From CAYVUI01 sp964454745 (GTDB lineage: Bacteria > Planctomycetota > Phycisphaerae > Sedimentisphaerales > Anaerohalosphaeraceae), in assembly GCA_964454745.1 (NCBI GenBank), contig CAYVUI010000070.1, forward strand, positions 1 to 24,423: 24,423 nt of DNA, read 5' to 3'. The translations under genes and the position numbers were made by a program. Below the pieces are notes generated by a model that saw only the letters and a program-made list of their open reading frames with translations, was not told the DNA's origin and ran no database searches. This document shows, piece by piece, positions 6,937 through 15,364 of this stretch. How positions within the stretch are numbered: position 1 is the stretch's first letter; each line of letters begins with the position of its first letter.

Positions 6937-8742
6937 TTAGTGTTGCTGTTCCTGTTTGTCTACTGAGGTCAGATCGGTCGCATCTCCGGGTACGATTCCG
7001 ATCGGGAATTTCTGCTGGTAATGGGTGTGCAGCAGTTCGTGCGAACGCTCGCTGAGCGGGCGCTGGAGGTATTCCTTGTAGAGCCTCTGGATGTCCGGGT
7101 TCTCGTGGCTGCGGCGGATCGTCTTGTTGCGATCGGAACCGTAGAGGGCCTGGGCCCGCTTTTTGAGGCATTCCTCGTCGAGCGGAATGGAGTTGGCCGT
7201 GGCGTAAGGCTGGCCGCCTCCGCCGATGCAGCCGCCGGGGCAGCCCATGATCTCGATGAAATGGTACTTGTCGGGATTCTCGCGGACCTCGGTGAGCAGC
7301 TTGTGGGCATTGCCGAGGCCGTGGGCGACGGCGACGCGGATTTCCTTGCCGTCCATCGTCAGGGCGCCTTCTTTGATGCCCTTTAGGCCGCGAACGGCAT
7401 CAACCTCGATATCGAGCAGCGTTTCGCCGGTGTAGAGCTCGTAGGCGGTCCGAATGGCCGCTTCCATGACGCCGCCAGTGACACCGAAGATGGTGCCGGC
7501 ACCGGAGGAGAGGCCGAGGGGGGTATCGGGCTGCTCGGGCTCGATATTGACGAAATCGATCCCCGCGGATTTGATCATCCAGCCCAGCTCACGGGTGGTG
7601 ATGACGATATCGGTGGTCCGCATGCCGCGAACGTCAAGCTCGGGCCGAGCGGCTTCATACTTCTTGGCGGTGCAGCACATGAAAGCGACGCTGAGGATCT
7701 TTTTCGGATCGATCTTCATCTTTTCTGCGAAATAGGTCTTGAACAGTGCGCTGGCCATGGACATCGGCGATTTGCAGGTTGAGATATTCGGAATCAGGTC
7801 CGGGTAGAACTGCTCCATGCACTTCATCCAGGCACTGGAACAGGAGGTAATCATCGGCAGTGTGCCGCCGGTCTGGACACGTTCGAGGAACTCGCTGGCC
7901 TCTTCCATAATCGTCAGGTCGGCAGAAAACTGTGTGTCAAAGACATAATCAAAGCCCAGCTTACGGAACGAGGCGAAGAGCTGACCTTCCATGTTGTTTC
8001 CGGGGGGAAGCCCGAAGGCCTCGCCGATGGCCGCACGAACGGAGGGAGCAACCTGGGCAATTTTGATGACGTCTTTGTCGTTGAGTTTTTCGAAGAGCTC
8101 CTGGGTGTAGCTCTTTTCGACGAAGGAAGCCGTGGGACAAACGTTAATGCACTGGCCGCAGGTCGTACATACGCTTTCGGAGAAAGGCATGTTGTAGGCC
8201 GGCATGACGACGGTCTGGAAGCCGCGGTGAGCCTGTGCCAGGCAGTTGACCTTCTGGACCTCGGAACACATTCGCACGCAGCGGCCGCAGAGGATACACT
8301 TGTCGGGATTGCGAATCACAGAATGTGAAGAGAGGTCTTCCTCGTAGTTCTTGCGTTCGCCCTCAAAGTGACGCTTGCGGATACCCATCGCGTAGGCGAG
8401 GCGCTGGAGTTCACAGTTGCCGTCGCGTTCGCAGGTGTGGCAGTCGAGTGGATGGTTATCGAGCAACAGCTCGACAATGTCGCGTCGTGCCCGTCGCAGT
8501 TCAGCGGTGTTGGTGTGAATCCGCATGCCGTCCGCGATGGGGAAGGCACAGGAGGCGACGAAATTGCGGACGCCCTCGACCTCGACGATACAGACGCGGC
8601 AGGCCCCTTCGATGCTGAGCTTTGGGTGATAACAGAGCCGCGGGATGCGAAAGCCCAGGCTGTCTGCCGCCTGCATGATCGTCTGATCGGCGGCGACTTC
8701 GTATTCTTTGTTATTGATATATATTTTGATCTTGTCAGCCAT
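6937..8742 (-). CDS. hydA: [FeFe]-hydrogenase catalytic subunit HydA/HndD with variant H-cluster motifs
   Basis: Catalytic subunit, 601 residues, reversible H2 oxidation. N-terminal [2Fe-2S] ligands are Cys37, 48, 51 and 65; the His-ligated cluster is His97, Cys101, 104 and 110; two [4Fe-4S] clusters use Cys149/152/155 and 192/195/198 with the crossing Cys159 and 202. H-cluster cysteines are 301, 357, 501 and 505. The three signatures are unusual: TSCSSAW (canonical TSCCPxW), MCCTAKKYE (canonical MPCxxKxxE) and EIMGCPGGC (canonical MAC). The proton-path cysteine is therefore serine, and both prolines are replaced. The C-terminal small-subunit-like domain is present. Start ATG 8742 follows GAGGAG closely; an upstream GTG at 8754 would overlap hydB and lacks a site. 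Member of the HndB-HydB-HydA-HydC operon. Confidence 0.93.
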   Translation of the reverse strand: MADKIKIYINNKEYEVAADQTIMQAADSLGFRIPRLCYHPKLSIEGACRVCIVEVEGVRNFVASCAFPIADGMRIHTNTAELRRARRDIVELLLDNHPLDCHTCERDGNCELQRLAYAMGIRKRHFEGERKNYEEDLSSHSVIRNPDKCILCGRCVRMCSEVQKVNCLAQAHRGFQTVVMPAYNMPFSESVCTTCGQCINVCPTASFVEKSYTQELFEKLNDKDVIKIAQVAPSVRAAIGEAFGLPPGNNMEGQLFASFRKLGFDYVFDTQFSADLTIMEEASEFLERVQTGGTLPMITSCSSAWMKCMEQFYPDLIPNISTCKSPMSMASALFKTYFAEKMKIDPKKILSVAFMCCTAKKYEAARPELDVRGMRTTDIVITTRELGWMIKSAGIDFVNIEPEQPDTPLGLSSGAGTIFGVTGGVMEAAIRTAYELYTGETLLDIEVDAVRGLKGIKEGALTMDGKEIRVAVAHGLGNAHKLLTEVRENPDKYHFIEIMGCPGGCIGGGGQPYATANSIPLDEECLKKRAQALYGSDRNKTIRRSHENPDIQRLYKEYLQRPLSERSHELLHTHYQQKFPIGIVPGDATDLTSVDKQEQQH

Positions 8743-8750
8743 GATACTCC

Positions 8751-10541
8751 TCACGATTTTGTGATAGCTTCAAATTTACATGCATTGTAACACATTCCAC
8801 AGCGGATACATTTCTCCTGGTCGATGAGGTGGGCCTGTTTTTTCTCGCCCGAGACGGCATCGACCGGGCAGACGCGTTTGCACGCCCCGCATCCGACACA
8901 CTTTTCATTGACCGTATATGCGATCAGTGCCTGGCAGGTTCCGGCCCGGCAGTTATTCTCTTTAATATGCTCTTCATATTCTTCCCGGAAGTTCTTGATG
9001 GTACTGAGCACGGGGTTGGGGGCCGACTGGCCCAGTCCACACAGGGAGGACTTTTTAATCATGCTGCCCAGTCGTTCGAGCTTTTCGATGTCGCCTTCCC
9101 GGCCGCGCCCCTCGGTGATCCGGGTCAGGATCTCGAGCATGCGCTTGGTGCCTTCGCGGCACGGGGTGCACTTTCCGCAGGATTCATTCTGGGTAAACTC
9201 GAGGAAGAACTTGGCGATATCGACCATGCAGGCGGATTCGTCCATGACGATCATGCCTCCTGAGCCCATGATGGACCCGGCCCGCGCAAGCGATTCATAG
9301 TCAATGGGGGTATCGAGATAATCGGGGGGCAGACAGCCGCCGGACGGGCCGCCGGTCTGGATGGCCTTGATCGTCTTTCCGCCGGGAATTCCGCCGCCGA
9401 TGTCGTAAATGATCTCGCGGAGGGTGGTTCCCATCGGGACCTCGATCAGGCCGGTATTGACCACGGAACCGGCCAGTGCGAATACCTTGGTGCCCTTGCT
9501 CTTGCCGACGCCGATGGAGTTGAACCACTTGGCCCCATCGAGAATGATGACGGGGATATTGGCCCAGGTTTCCACATTGTTAATCAGCGTGGGTTTTTCA
9601 AACAGGCCTCTGACCGACGGATACGGCGGCCTTGGCCGGGGCATCCCGCGTGAGCCCTCGATGGAGTGAATCAGCGCGGTTTCCTCGCCGCAGACGAATG
9701 CGCCGGCACCGAGTCGAATCTCGATATCGAACGAGAAGTCCGAGCCGAGGATGTTTTCGCCGAGGAAGCCGTTGGTCCTTGCATCGCTGATGGCCTTTTC
9801 GATTCGGCGGATCGCGAGGGGATACTCGGCACGGATGTAGACGATCCCTTTGGAGGCCCCTACTGCATAGCCTCCAATGATCATGCCTTCGACGATGGTA
9901 TGGGGATCGCCCTCGATGGCGGACCGGTCCATGAATGCACCAGGGTCGCCTTCGTCGGCGTTACAGATTACGTATTTTTCTTCGCCAGGCTGACCTGCGG
10001 TAAATTCCCACTTGAGACCGGTGGGAAAACCGCCGCCGCCGCGTCCGCGAAGACCGGACTCTTTGACGGCGTTGACAACGTCCTGCGGAGACAGGCTGGT
10101 CAGCACGTTAGCGAGGGCCTCGTAGCCGCGTAGCGAGAGGTAGTCGTCAATGCTCTCAGGGTCGATGATGCCGCAGTTGCGAAGAGTAACCCGCATCTGC
10201 TTGCCGAAGAAATCGGAATCCCCGAAGATGCGGAAAAACCGGTTGTAGAGGTGATCCTCTTCGACAACGAGCCGCGCGACGGGTTTTTTGTTGACCAGGT
10301 GCTGTTCGACAATCTCGGGGACATCAGGCATGGTGACATTGCCGTAGATGGTATAGCCGGGATTGACGACCATGACCGGTCCCTTGTCGCACATGCCCAG
10401 GCAGCCTGAGACATGGATGCGAACGTCGGAATCGAGGCCGTGTTTGGCCAGCTCCTGGAGAAGTACGGTTTTTAAGTCACGGGAGCCTTTATGAATACAC
10501 GACGTCCCGTCACAGAGTGTAATGATGGTTCTATCTTTCAC
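8751..10541 (-). CDS. hydB: Bifurcating hydrogenase flavoprotein HydB/HndC (NuoF-like)
   Basis: A 596-residue NADH/FMN subunit that splits electrons between NAD(P) and ferredoxin in HydABC/Hnd complexes. Domains: N-terminal thioredoxin-like [2Fe-2S] (Cys10, 15, 47, 51); FMN-binding RGRGGGGFPTG and NAD-site GAGAFVCGEETALI; the NuoF [4Fe-4S] ligands ESCGKCTPCREG and SSLCGLGQ; then two C-terminal [4Fe-4S] ferredoxin motifs CVGCGACKRVCP and CIRCGMCYNACK. This full five-part architecture is the one associated with bifurcating enzymes. GTG start at 10541 is supported by AGGGAG with a 7-nt spacer. It ends 8 nt before the hydA start, so the two are closely coupled. NAD versus NADP preference cannot be read. 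Confidence 0.94.
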   Translation of the reverse strand: MKDRTIITLCDGTSCIHKGSRDLKTVLLQELAKHGLDSDVRIHVSGCLGMCDKGPVMVVNPGYTIYGNVTMPDVPEIVEQHLVNKKPVARLVVEEDHLYNRFFRIFGDSDFFGKQMRVTLRNCGIIDPESIDDYLSLRGYEALANVLTSLSPQDVVNAVKESGLRGRGGGGFPTGLKWEFTAGQPGEEKYVICNADEGDPGAFMDRSAIEGDPHTIVEGMIIGGYAVGASKGIVYIRAEYPLAIRRIEKAISDARTNGFLGENILGSDFSFDIEIRLGAGAFVCGEETALIHSIEGSRGMPRPRPPYPSVRGLFEKPTLINNVETWANIPVIILDGAKWFNSIGVGKSKGTKVFALAGSVVNTGLIEVPMGTTLREIIYDIGGGIPGGKTIKAIQTGGPSGGCLPPDYLDTPIDYESLARAGSIMGSGGMIVMDESACMVDIAKFFLEFTQNESCGKCTPCREGTKRMLEILTRITEGRGREGDIEKLERLGSMIKKSSLCGLGQSAPNPVLSTIKNFREEYEEHIKENNCRAGTCQALIAYTVNEKCVGCGACKRVCPVDAVSGEKKQAHLIDQEKCIRCGMCYNACKFEAITKS

Positions 10542-10554
10542 AGTATCGCTCCCT

Positions 10555-10908
10555 TTAAATGACCCATTCTTCGATAACTTGTCCGTTTTTGAGATGTTTC
10601 TCTATGATCTCGTGGGCTCTCTGGGAATCCACTTTTCCGTAGCGGACGGGATTTTTTCCCATTTCAATTACTTCCACGGTCGGTTCGAGATTGCAGCGTC
10701 CGGCACAGCCCTTCTGGCTGAGGTAGACATCGGTCAGGCCCTTGCTGATCGCTTCGCGAAAGACATCCATGACGTCGTTGGACCCGGCTGCGATTTCACA
10801 CGTGGCCATACCGACATATACGCGCTTGGTGGAAAGATACCCTTTTCCAATGACGCGTGAGACGGCTTCGGCGCGTTTCTTTTTAATGATTTCCATTGGC
10901 GTTGACAC
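10555..10908 (-). CDS. HndB-like thioredoxin-fold ferredoxin subunit
   Basis: A small protein of 117 residues resembling HndB, the extra subunit of the tetrameric Hnd hydrogenase of Desulfovibrio. Typical motifs are VYVGMATCEIAAGS and KGCAGRCNLEPTVEV. Only three cysteines are present (Cys37, 68 and 72), one fewer than a usual thioredoxin-like [2Fe-2S] site. Either a fourth ligand comes from elsewhere or no cluster is bound. GTG 10908 is preferred as start because AGGGAAG lies 6 nt upstream; it overlaps the kinase gene end by 26 nt. The alternative ATG at 10896 lacks its own site. Its place ahead of hydB makes the operon order HndB-HydB-HydA-HydC. Confidence 0.82.
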   Translation of the reverse strand: MSTPMEIIKKKRAEAVSRVIGKGYLSTKRVYVGMATCEIAAGSNDVMDVFREAISKGLTDVYLSQKGCAGRCNLEPTVEVIEMGKNPVRYGKVDSQRAHEIIEKHLKNGQVIEEWVI

Positions 10909-12754
10909 GGCTTTCTTCCCTTTCTAAATTAAAGATAAATGAATTCCCGTTTTCTCTGGGTTCCACCCGTATGGTACCGCCGTGAGCGGCGATGATATTT
11001 TTGGTGATGTAAAGGCCAAGACCGTTGCCCTTTTCGCGCTTGGTGGTGGCATTGTCGAGTCGTGAGAACCGGCGGAACAGCTTGCCTTTCTGCTCGGTAC
11101 TGATCGGTTCGCCGTCGTTGTAAACCTCGACCTCGATTTTTCCGTTTTGGCCCGCGGCGGACAAATCAATCCGGCCGTGCGGGTTGCCGTACTTGATGGC
11201 ATTGCTGACCAGGTTATTGGCGACGACCTTGAGCAGGTCGGGATCGGCCTCGAGTTCGATCGCGGGGTCGATGTTGTTGTTGACCTGGATTTCCTTGCGG
11301 GCGGCTACGGCGGAGAGGGAATCAACAGAAATGTCGAATACATCCTTTTTCAGATTGATGTGTGTCTTGTTGACGGGCAGCTCGCCGCGTTCGATCCGGC
11401 CCAGGGAGAGGAATTTCTTGACGGTAGCCGCGAGATAATCGAGGTTGCGGGCGACCGAATCGATGGCCTTTCGCTGTTTGAAGTTAATCATGCCCAAAAA
11501 GCCGTCCCGGACGGACCAGGTGTTCATGATCGCGGAACCGAGAATGCCGTTGAGTTCATGGGCAACGAAACGGATCAGGTCAATATAGTTCTTGTTGGAC
11601 TGTACAAGTTTTTCGTTAGAGACTTTAAGGCTCTGTTCCCGCTGATGTAGCTGATGGGCCATCTGGTTGAAGGAATTGGCCAGGTCGTTGAGCTCACGAA
11701 TGTTGGTTGCGGGTTCGTAATCGTGATCAAATTCGCCAGTGGCGAGTTTTTCGGTCGCGTCGCGCATTTGCGTGATGGGACGTGAGATTCCTCCGGCCAG
11801 GATTAAAGCAAAAATCACGGACAGGGCCACCGCGCCAATCACGATCGCAAGAAAGAGGATCGTGATATTGCGGGAGAGATTGCTAAATGGTGCCTCGAGG
11901 ATGCCGACATACAAGATGCCGATGACATTGTTGTTGATGTCCCGGATGGGCTCGTAAGCGGTTTTGTACCAGTCGGTTACAACGAAGGCCCGGTCGTGCC
12001 AGAGCTTTCCGCCCTCGACGACTTTTTCGTAGACCTCTTCGGAGACCCTTGTGCCGACGGCCCGTTTGCCTTTTTCGTCGACGACGTTGGTCGCGACGCG
12101 GACATCGTCCTGAAAAATCGTTACGGTGCCGATGGGCTTTTCGTTATAAAATTCATTGCCGAAGACCAGCGATCGGATTCGGTCCACGAAAGAATAGTCG
12201 CGGTTGATAACCTTGCCGCCATATAAGACGCGGGACAGAGTGCCGTCGGGCTTTAGCAGCGGGATGGCATATTCCTTGGCCAGGGCACTGGAGAGAATTT
12301 TCTGCTCAGTGGGCCGTGCACGCTGGGTGTAGAGAATTGGGATTGCAACCCTTTTTTGGATCATTTCGGGCAGCGTTTCGAGTTCCGAGCTGGAAACAAT
12401 CCGCGTTCCCCCCACAGGCTGGGCCTGCTGAGCTGCGGATTTTACGATTTCGCTGTAAGCCTGATTCACCTGATCGGGATAGACAACCCCGATGTAGTCC
12501 AGGCCGGTTTCGAGCTGGAGATTGGGAAGATCCTGACTAAGAGAGATGATCCGCAGGGTCTGCCCGATGCGGTCAATTTCGGTGCGGTAGACGCTGCGCG
12601 CGACCTTGAGGTTGTTCTCGACCTGCGACTGCGCCCGTTCGATGATGTCGGTCTTTATGATATAGAATCCGAGCAGCGCAATCGAGCCTGCCAGGACAAG
12701 AATGACCAGGAAAAAGGAGTTGAGTATTCGGTTTTTCAGGGGAATCATCTTCAT
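10883..12754 (-). CDS. Membrane histidine kinase with periplasmic Cache-like sensor and HAMP
   Basis: A 623-residue sensor kinase inside the hydrogenase operon. A transmembrane helix spans about 11-33. The extracytoplasmic sensor covers 34-297; its end (GTVTIFQDDVRVATN to NVIGILYVGI) resembles a single-Cache fold. The second helix is 298-320, HAMP 321-373, and the HisKA region holds His399. The ATPase domain shows N box NNLVSNAIKYG, DGE and GNGLGLY. The H-box reads FVAHELNGILG, without the proline that usually follows the H-E-L-x-x segment. Start ATG overlaps the rex stop as ATGA, and the gene overlaps HndB by 26 nt, so it is clearly part of the operon. Ligand unknown. The lone receiver at the operon end is the likely partner. 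Confidence 0.9.
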   Translation of the reverse strand: MKMIPLKNRILNSFFLVILVLAGSIALLGFYIIKTDIIERAQSQVENNLKVARSVYRTEIDRIGQTLRIISLSQDLPNLQLETGLDYIGVVYPDQVNQAYSEIVKSAAQQAQPVGGTRIVSSSELETLPEMIQKRVAIPILYTQRARPTEQKILSSALAKEYAIPLLKPDGTLSRVLYGGKVINRDYSFVDRIRSLVFGNEFYNEKPIGTVTIFQDDVRVATNVVDEKGKRAVGTRVSEEVYEKVVEGGKLWHDRAFVVTDWYKTAYEPIRDINNNVIGILYVGILEAPFSNLSRNITILFLAIVIGAVALSVIFALILAGGISRPITQMRDATEKLATGEFDHDYEPATNIRELNDLANSFNQMAHQLHQREQSLKVSNEKLVQSNKNYIDLIRFVAHELNGILGSAIMNTWSVRDGFLGMINFKQRKAIDSVARNLDYLAATVKKFLSLGRIERGELPVNKTHINLKKDVFDISVDSLSAVAARKEIQVNNNIDPAIELEADPDLLKVVANNLVSNAIKYGNPHGRIDLSAAGQNGKIEVEVYNDGEPISTEQKGKLFRRFSRLDNATTKREKGNGLGLYITKNIIAAHGGTIRVEPRENGNSFIFNLEREESRVNANGNH

Positions 12755-13395
12755 TTTATTTTCTGGCCGTTGGTCTTGCCGGAGGTGTTGACAAAATAGA
12801 TCATGTTTTCCAATTCGGCTTCCAGGTTAATATTGTTGATGACCACACCGTCCATATCCCGCAGGCGGATGGGGGCGAAGTTCAGCACGCCCTTGATGCC
12901 GGCGGATACCATCAGTTCAAGAACCCGCTGTGCGGCGAAATCGGGAACGGCAATAATGCCCATTTTGATCTCGTTTTCTTTGACATAGCTGCCCAGTGCG
13001 TCGAGGGGGTATACCGGAACGCCCTGAGGGGCTTTTTCAATCTTGTCCTGATCGATATCAAATCCGGCGGCAACTTTGATGCCGCTTTTTTCAAAGCCCT
13101 GGTAATTGAGCAGTGCCTGGCCGATATTGCCGCAACCTACGATGACAAACTGGTGTACCTGATCCTTACCGAGGACTTTATTGAGCTGCTCGATAAGTTC
13201 GTCAATCTGGTATCCACCGCGACGGTTGCCGGAAATGCCGAAAATAGAGAAATCCTTACGCACCTGCGACGCAGTCACACCGGCGGCGTCCGCGAGATTG
13301 TCCGAGAAAACGCGTACAAAATTGAGGGCTTTCAGCCTCATAATAGCATTTTTGTATCTGGAAAGCCTTATAATACAGCCGCGATTCGCTACCAT
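12751..13395 (-). CDS. rex: Redox-sensing repressor Rex, first gene of operon 1
   Basis: A 214-residue Rex protein, the NADH/NAD+ sensor that leaves DNA when NADH is high. The winged-helix domain runs to about residue 75, with AGVTASQVRKDFSIFG and GGYQIDELI. The Rossmann domain follows, with IVGCGNIGQAL and FDIDQDK. The C-terminal helix NINLEAELENMIYFV is the domain-swapping helix. ATG 13395 has AAGGTG 6 nt upstream. It heads the operon and is translationally coupled to the kinase gene by ATGA. A consensus Rex site sits 94 nt upstream, indicating autoregulation together with the hydrogenase genes. Confidence 0.93.
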   Translation of the reverse strand: MVANRGCIIRLSRYKNAIMRLKALNFVRVFSDNLADAAGVTASQVRKDFSIFGISGNRRGGYQIDELIEQLNKVLGKDQVHQFVIVGCGNIGQALLNYQGFEKSGIKVAAGFDIDQDKIEKAPQGVPVYPLDALGSYVKENEIKMGIIAVPDFAAQRVLELMVSAGIKGVLNFAPIRLRDMDGVVINNINLEAELENMIYFVNTSGKTNGQKIK

Positions 13396-13454
13396 TTAAA
13401 ACACCTTCTGTTACAGATTTTCATAAAACAACTAAATGAAACCATACGCACTAT

Positions 13455-13481
13455 AGTATAATATATTTAGACTCATTTCAA
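13455..13481 (-). promoter_or_regulatory. Candidate promoter of operon 1
   Basis: On the minus strand, TTGAAA (13481-13476) resembles a -35. TATACT (13460-13455, 15-bp spacer) or the overlapping TACTAT (17-bp spacer) resembles a -10. It lies about 60 nt ahead of the rex start and 7 nt downstream of the Rex operator. Spacing is not ideal. Confidence 0.45.
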
Positions 13482-13488
13482 TAGTATG

Positions 13489-13506
13489 TTGTGATTTATT
13501 TCACAA
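13489..13506. promoter_or_regulatory. Rex operator upstream of rex-hydrogenase operon
   Basis: TTGTGATTTATTTCACAA is an 18-bp sequence with perfect 6-bp arms TTGTGA/TCACAA, matching the known Rex-box consensus TTGTGA-N6-TCACAA. Two more TTGTGAT half-sites occur at 13523 and 13592 in the same 251-bp AT-rich gap (13396-13646). No other gene lies in the gap. Confidence 0.88.
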
Positions 13507-13646
13507 TTACTTAGAAAATTTATTGTGATATTTATAACTACAATAATATACGATATCTGTTAGTAATTTATTAGACAATAATGGCTATTTATTGTGATTT
13601 GATTGAAATAGACGTGAAAGGAAACCGAAAAAACAGCCTGTAGGGA

Positions 13647-14318
13647 CTATTTCTGGTTCATAAAGTAACACATCTCCGCCAAACCGACAGATATGTGCTC
13701 ATTTCTCACAAAAACTTCGCGGGGGCATACCACACTGGTCATTGTGAAATTCCATATTGCACGAATTTTCTTTTTAACCAGAATCTCTGCGATTTCCTGT
13801 GCGACCTGGGAGGGACAGGTAAGAATTCCGAGCTGGGGCTGGGTAACATAGAAGTCATTTCCGAGTTTATCGATCGGCTGTATCGACTTTCCGCCAATCC
13901 TGATACCCACTTTTTCCGGATCATTATCATAGGCAGCCACAATGGAGAGCCCAAGTGTCTGGAATGGCTTGTATTCAAGAATCGCCCCGCCAAGCCGGCC
14001 GGCACCGATCAGGACCGCAGGGTAATGGTTGTTCAGACCCAGTGAGTTCCGAATGGCCTCGATGACTTCCTCGCGTTTGTAGCCCTGGCGGGGGCGGCCG
14101 ACGACACCGATTTCGGCAAGGTCTTTGCGGACCTGTGTATCATCCATATTAAAGTAAAACGCGATTTGTGAGCTGGTGACCCAGGGAGAGTGATCCCAAA
14201 GCTGGGGGGCCTGGATGCAATGATAATAGTGCATGAGCCGCTCGATGGTTGAGTGTTTCATCCTTTTATAGATGCCGAAATAGTGTGTTTTTCTCGGTTT
14301 TTTCCTGGCCGGGCTCAT
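13647..14318 (-). CDS. Second Rex-family regulator, last gene of maturation operon
   Basis: A 223-residue Rex paralogue. The winged-helix segment is VTSSQIAFYFNMDDTQVRKDLAEIGVVG, then RQGYKREEVIEAI. The Rossmann motif is LIGAGRLGGAI with YDNDPEK, and the C-terminus is VFVRNEHISVGLAEMCYFM. Its start is ATG 14318, overlapping the hydE stop as ATGA; longer upstream readings run back through hydE in another frame and are not credible. It diverges clearly from the Rex at 12751-13395, especially the basic N-terminal 20 residues and the C-terminal helix, so it may read a different operator or act with the first Rex as a mixed dimer. Both ideas are inference. No good terminator hairpin follows, only a T-run near 13627-13634. 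Confidence 0.88.
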   Translation of the reverse strand: MSPARKKPRKTHYFGIYKRMKHSTIERLMHYYHCIQAPQLWDHSPWVTSSQIAFYFNMDDTQVRKDLAEIGVVGRPRQGYKREEVIEAIRNSLGLNNHYPAVLIGAGRLGGAILEYKPFQTLGLSIVAAYDNDPEKVGIRIGGKSIQPIDKLGNDFYVTQPQLGILTCPSQVAQEIAEILVKKKIRAIWNFTMTSVVCPREVFVRNEHISVGLAEMCYFMNQK

Positions 14319-15364
14319 TTTTTTCGGCCTCCGGGCCCCTGTCCGATGTTCCTGCCGATGGAGGCGATACGCCCTGCCATGCAAACCTGGCACATCTGGG
14401 CGGTTTCGTTGATGCATGCCTTGCCGGGGTAGATTTCGTATTTGACCCGGTATTGTGGAGGTGTAAGGTTGGGCATGACGATATTTGCCCCGCGGCTAAG
14501 GCCCAGCTCGCGGCCCTGTTCCTTATTAATAGTAGCCAGCGCGGTGGTGCTGGGGATATTAGATTGCGGGCAAACCAGACGTGTGAGGGCGACAACCTTG
14601 TACGTCATCAATTCGCTGGAGGGTACCTGGTCTTTGGGATTGATATCGGGCACAATCTCGCCCGAACCCAGGGGTGTTTTCGGGTTGGCGATATAGGGGC
14701 CGACGCCGATCATGTCCATATCATACTTTCGGAATGTGTCGATATCATGTGCAAGAATATTGTATGACTGGCCGGGGATGCCGATCATGACGCCGCCGCC
14801 GATTTCGTATCCCATTTTGCGCATATCAGAAACAATTGCCAGGCGGTCCGAGGCTCGGTCGCCGAGGGCGGGATGGATCAGCTCGTAGAGTTTTCGGTCG
14901 GAGGTCTCGAACCGAAGGAGGTAGCGGTCCGCGCCGGCCTCTTTCCAGCGGCGGATCTCATCGAGCGGCCTTTCGCCAAGGCTAAGGGTGACGGCAAGCG
15001 GGGTTTCGCTCTTGATGCGGCGGATGACGGATTCGATGTACTCTGCGGTGAGTTTGTAGTCTTCACCGGCCTGCATGACGACGGTGCCGTAGCCGAAGGT
15101 ATGGGCGTTTTGTACGCACTCGAAAATCTCGTCTTCGGTCATGCGGTAACGTTCGATCTCGGTGTTTTTTACATGGAGGCCGCAGTAGCTGCACGAGCGG
15201 ACGCAGTAGTTGGATATCTCGATGAGCCCGCGGAGGTGGACTTCATCGCCGACGTGTTCTTTGCGGACCTGGTCGGCTCGCTCCCAGAGGATTTCGAGCT
15301 TTTGCTCGTCTTCTTCGCGAAGCCAGCTTTCGATTTCCGGAATGGTTATGGATTGGTCAAGCAT
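14315..15364 (-). CDS. hydE: [FeFe]-hydrogenase maturase HydE (radical SAM)
   Basis: A 349-residue radical-SAM enzyme that acts on the HydG-made Fe(CO)2(CN)-cysteine complex during assembly of the 2Fe subcluster. The SAM [4Fe-4S] motif is Cys54-x3-Cys58-x2-Cys61 (NYCVRSCSYCGL). Near the C-terminus, C-x7-C-x2-C (ACINETAQMCQVC) has the same spacing as the accessory cluster site described in Thermotoga maritima HydE, a site many homologues lack. Its start overlaps the hydF end by 8 nt and its stop overlaps the second rex start, so translation is coupled across all three. Cytoplasmic. Confidence 0.95.
   Translation of the reverse strand: MLDQSITIPEIESWLREEDEQKLEILWERADQVRKEHVGDEVHLRGLIEISNYCVRSCSYCGLHVKNTEIERYRMTEDEIFECVQNAHTFGYGTVVMQAGEDYKLTAEYIESVIRRIKSETPLAVTLSLGERPLDEIRRWKEAGADRYLLRFETSDRKLYELIHPALGDRASDRLAIVSDMRKMGYEIGGGVMIGIPGQSYNILAHDIDTFRKYDMDMIGVGPYIANPKTPLGSGEIVPDINPKDQVPSSELMTYKVVALTRLVCPQSNIPSTTALATINKEQGRELGLSRGANIVMPNLTPPQYRVKYEIYPGKACINETAQMCQVCMAGRIASIGRNIGQGPGGRKK

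Noticed and set aside
6306..7386. Long plus-strand open frames opposite hydC and hydA
   Set aside because: They are antisense to genes with full Fe-S ligand sets and good ribosome sites; their predicted proteins are low-complexity and match no family I know.
8751..8766. TCAC/GTGA palindrome at the hydB end, considered as a Rex site
   Set aside because: The arms are in the wrong order for TTGTGA-N6-TCACAA, and it lies in coding sequence at the end of hydB.
13647..14417. Longer 256-codon reading of the second Rex gene
   Set aside because: The extra N-terminal residues come from reading back through hydE; the ATGA overlap at 14318 gives a family-sized protein.
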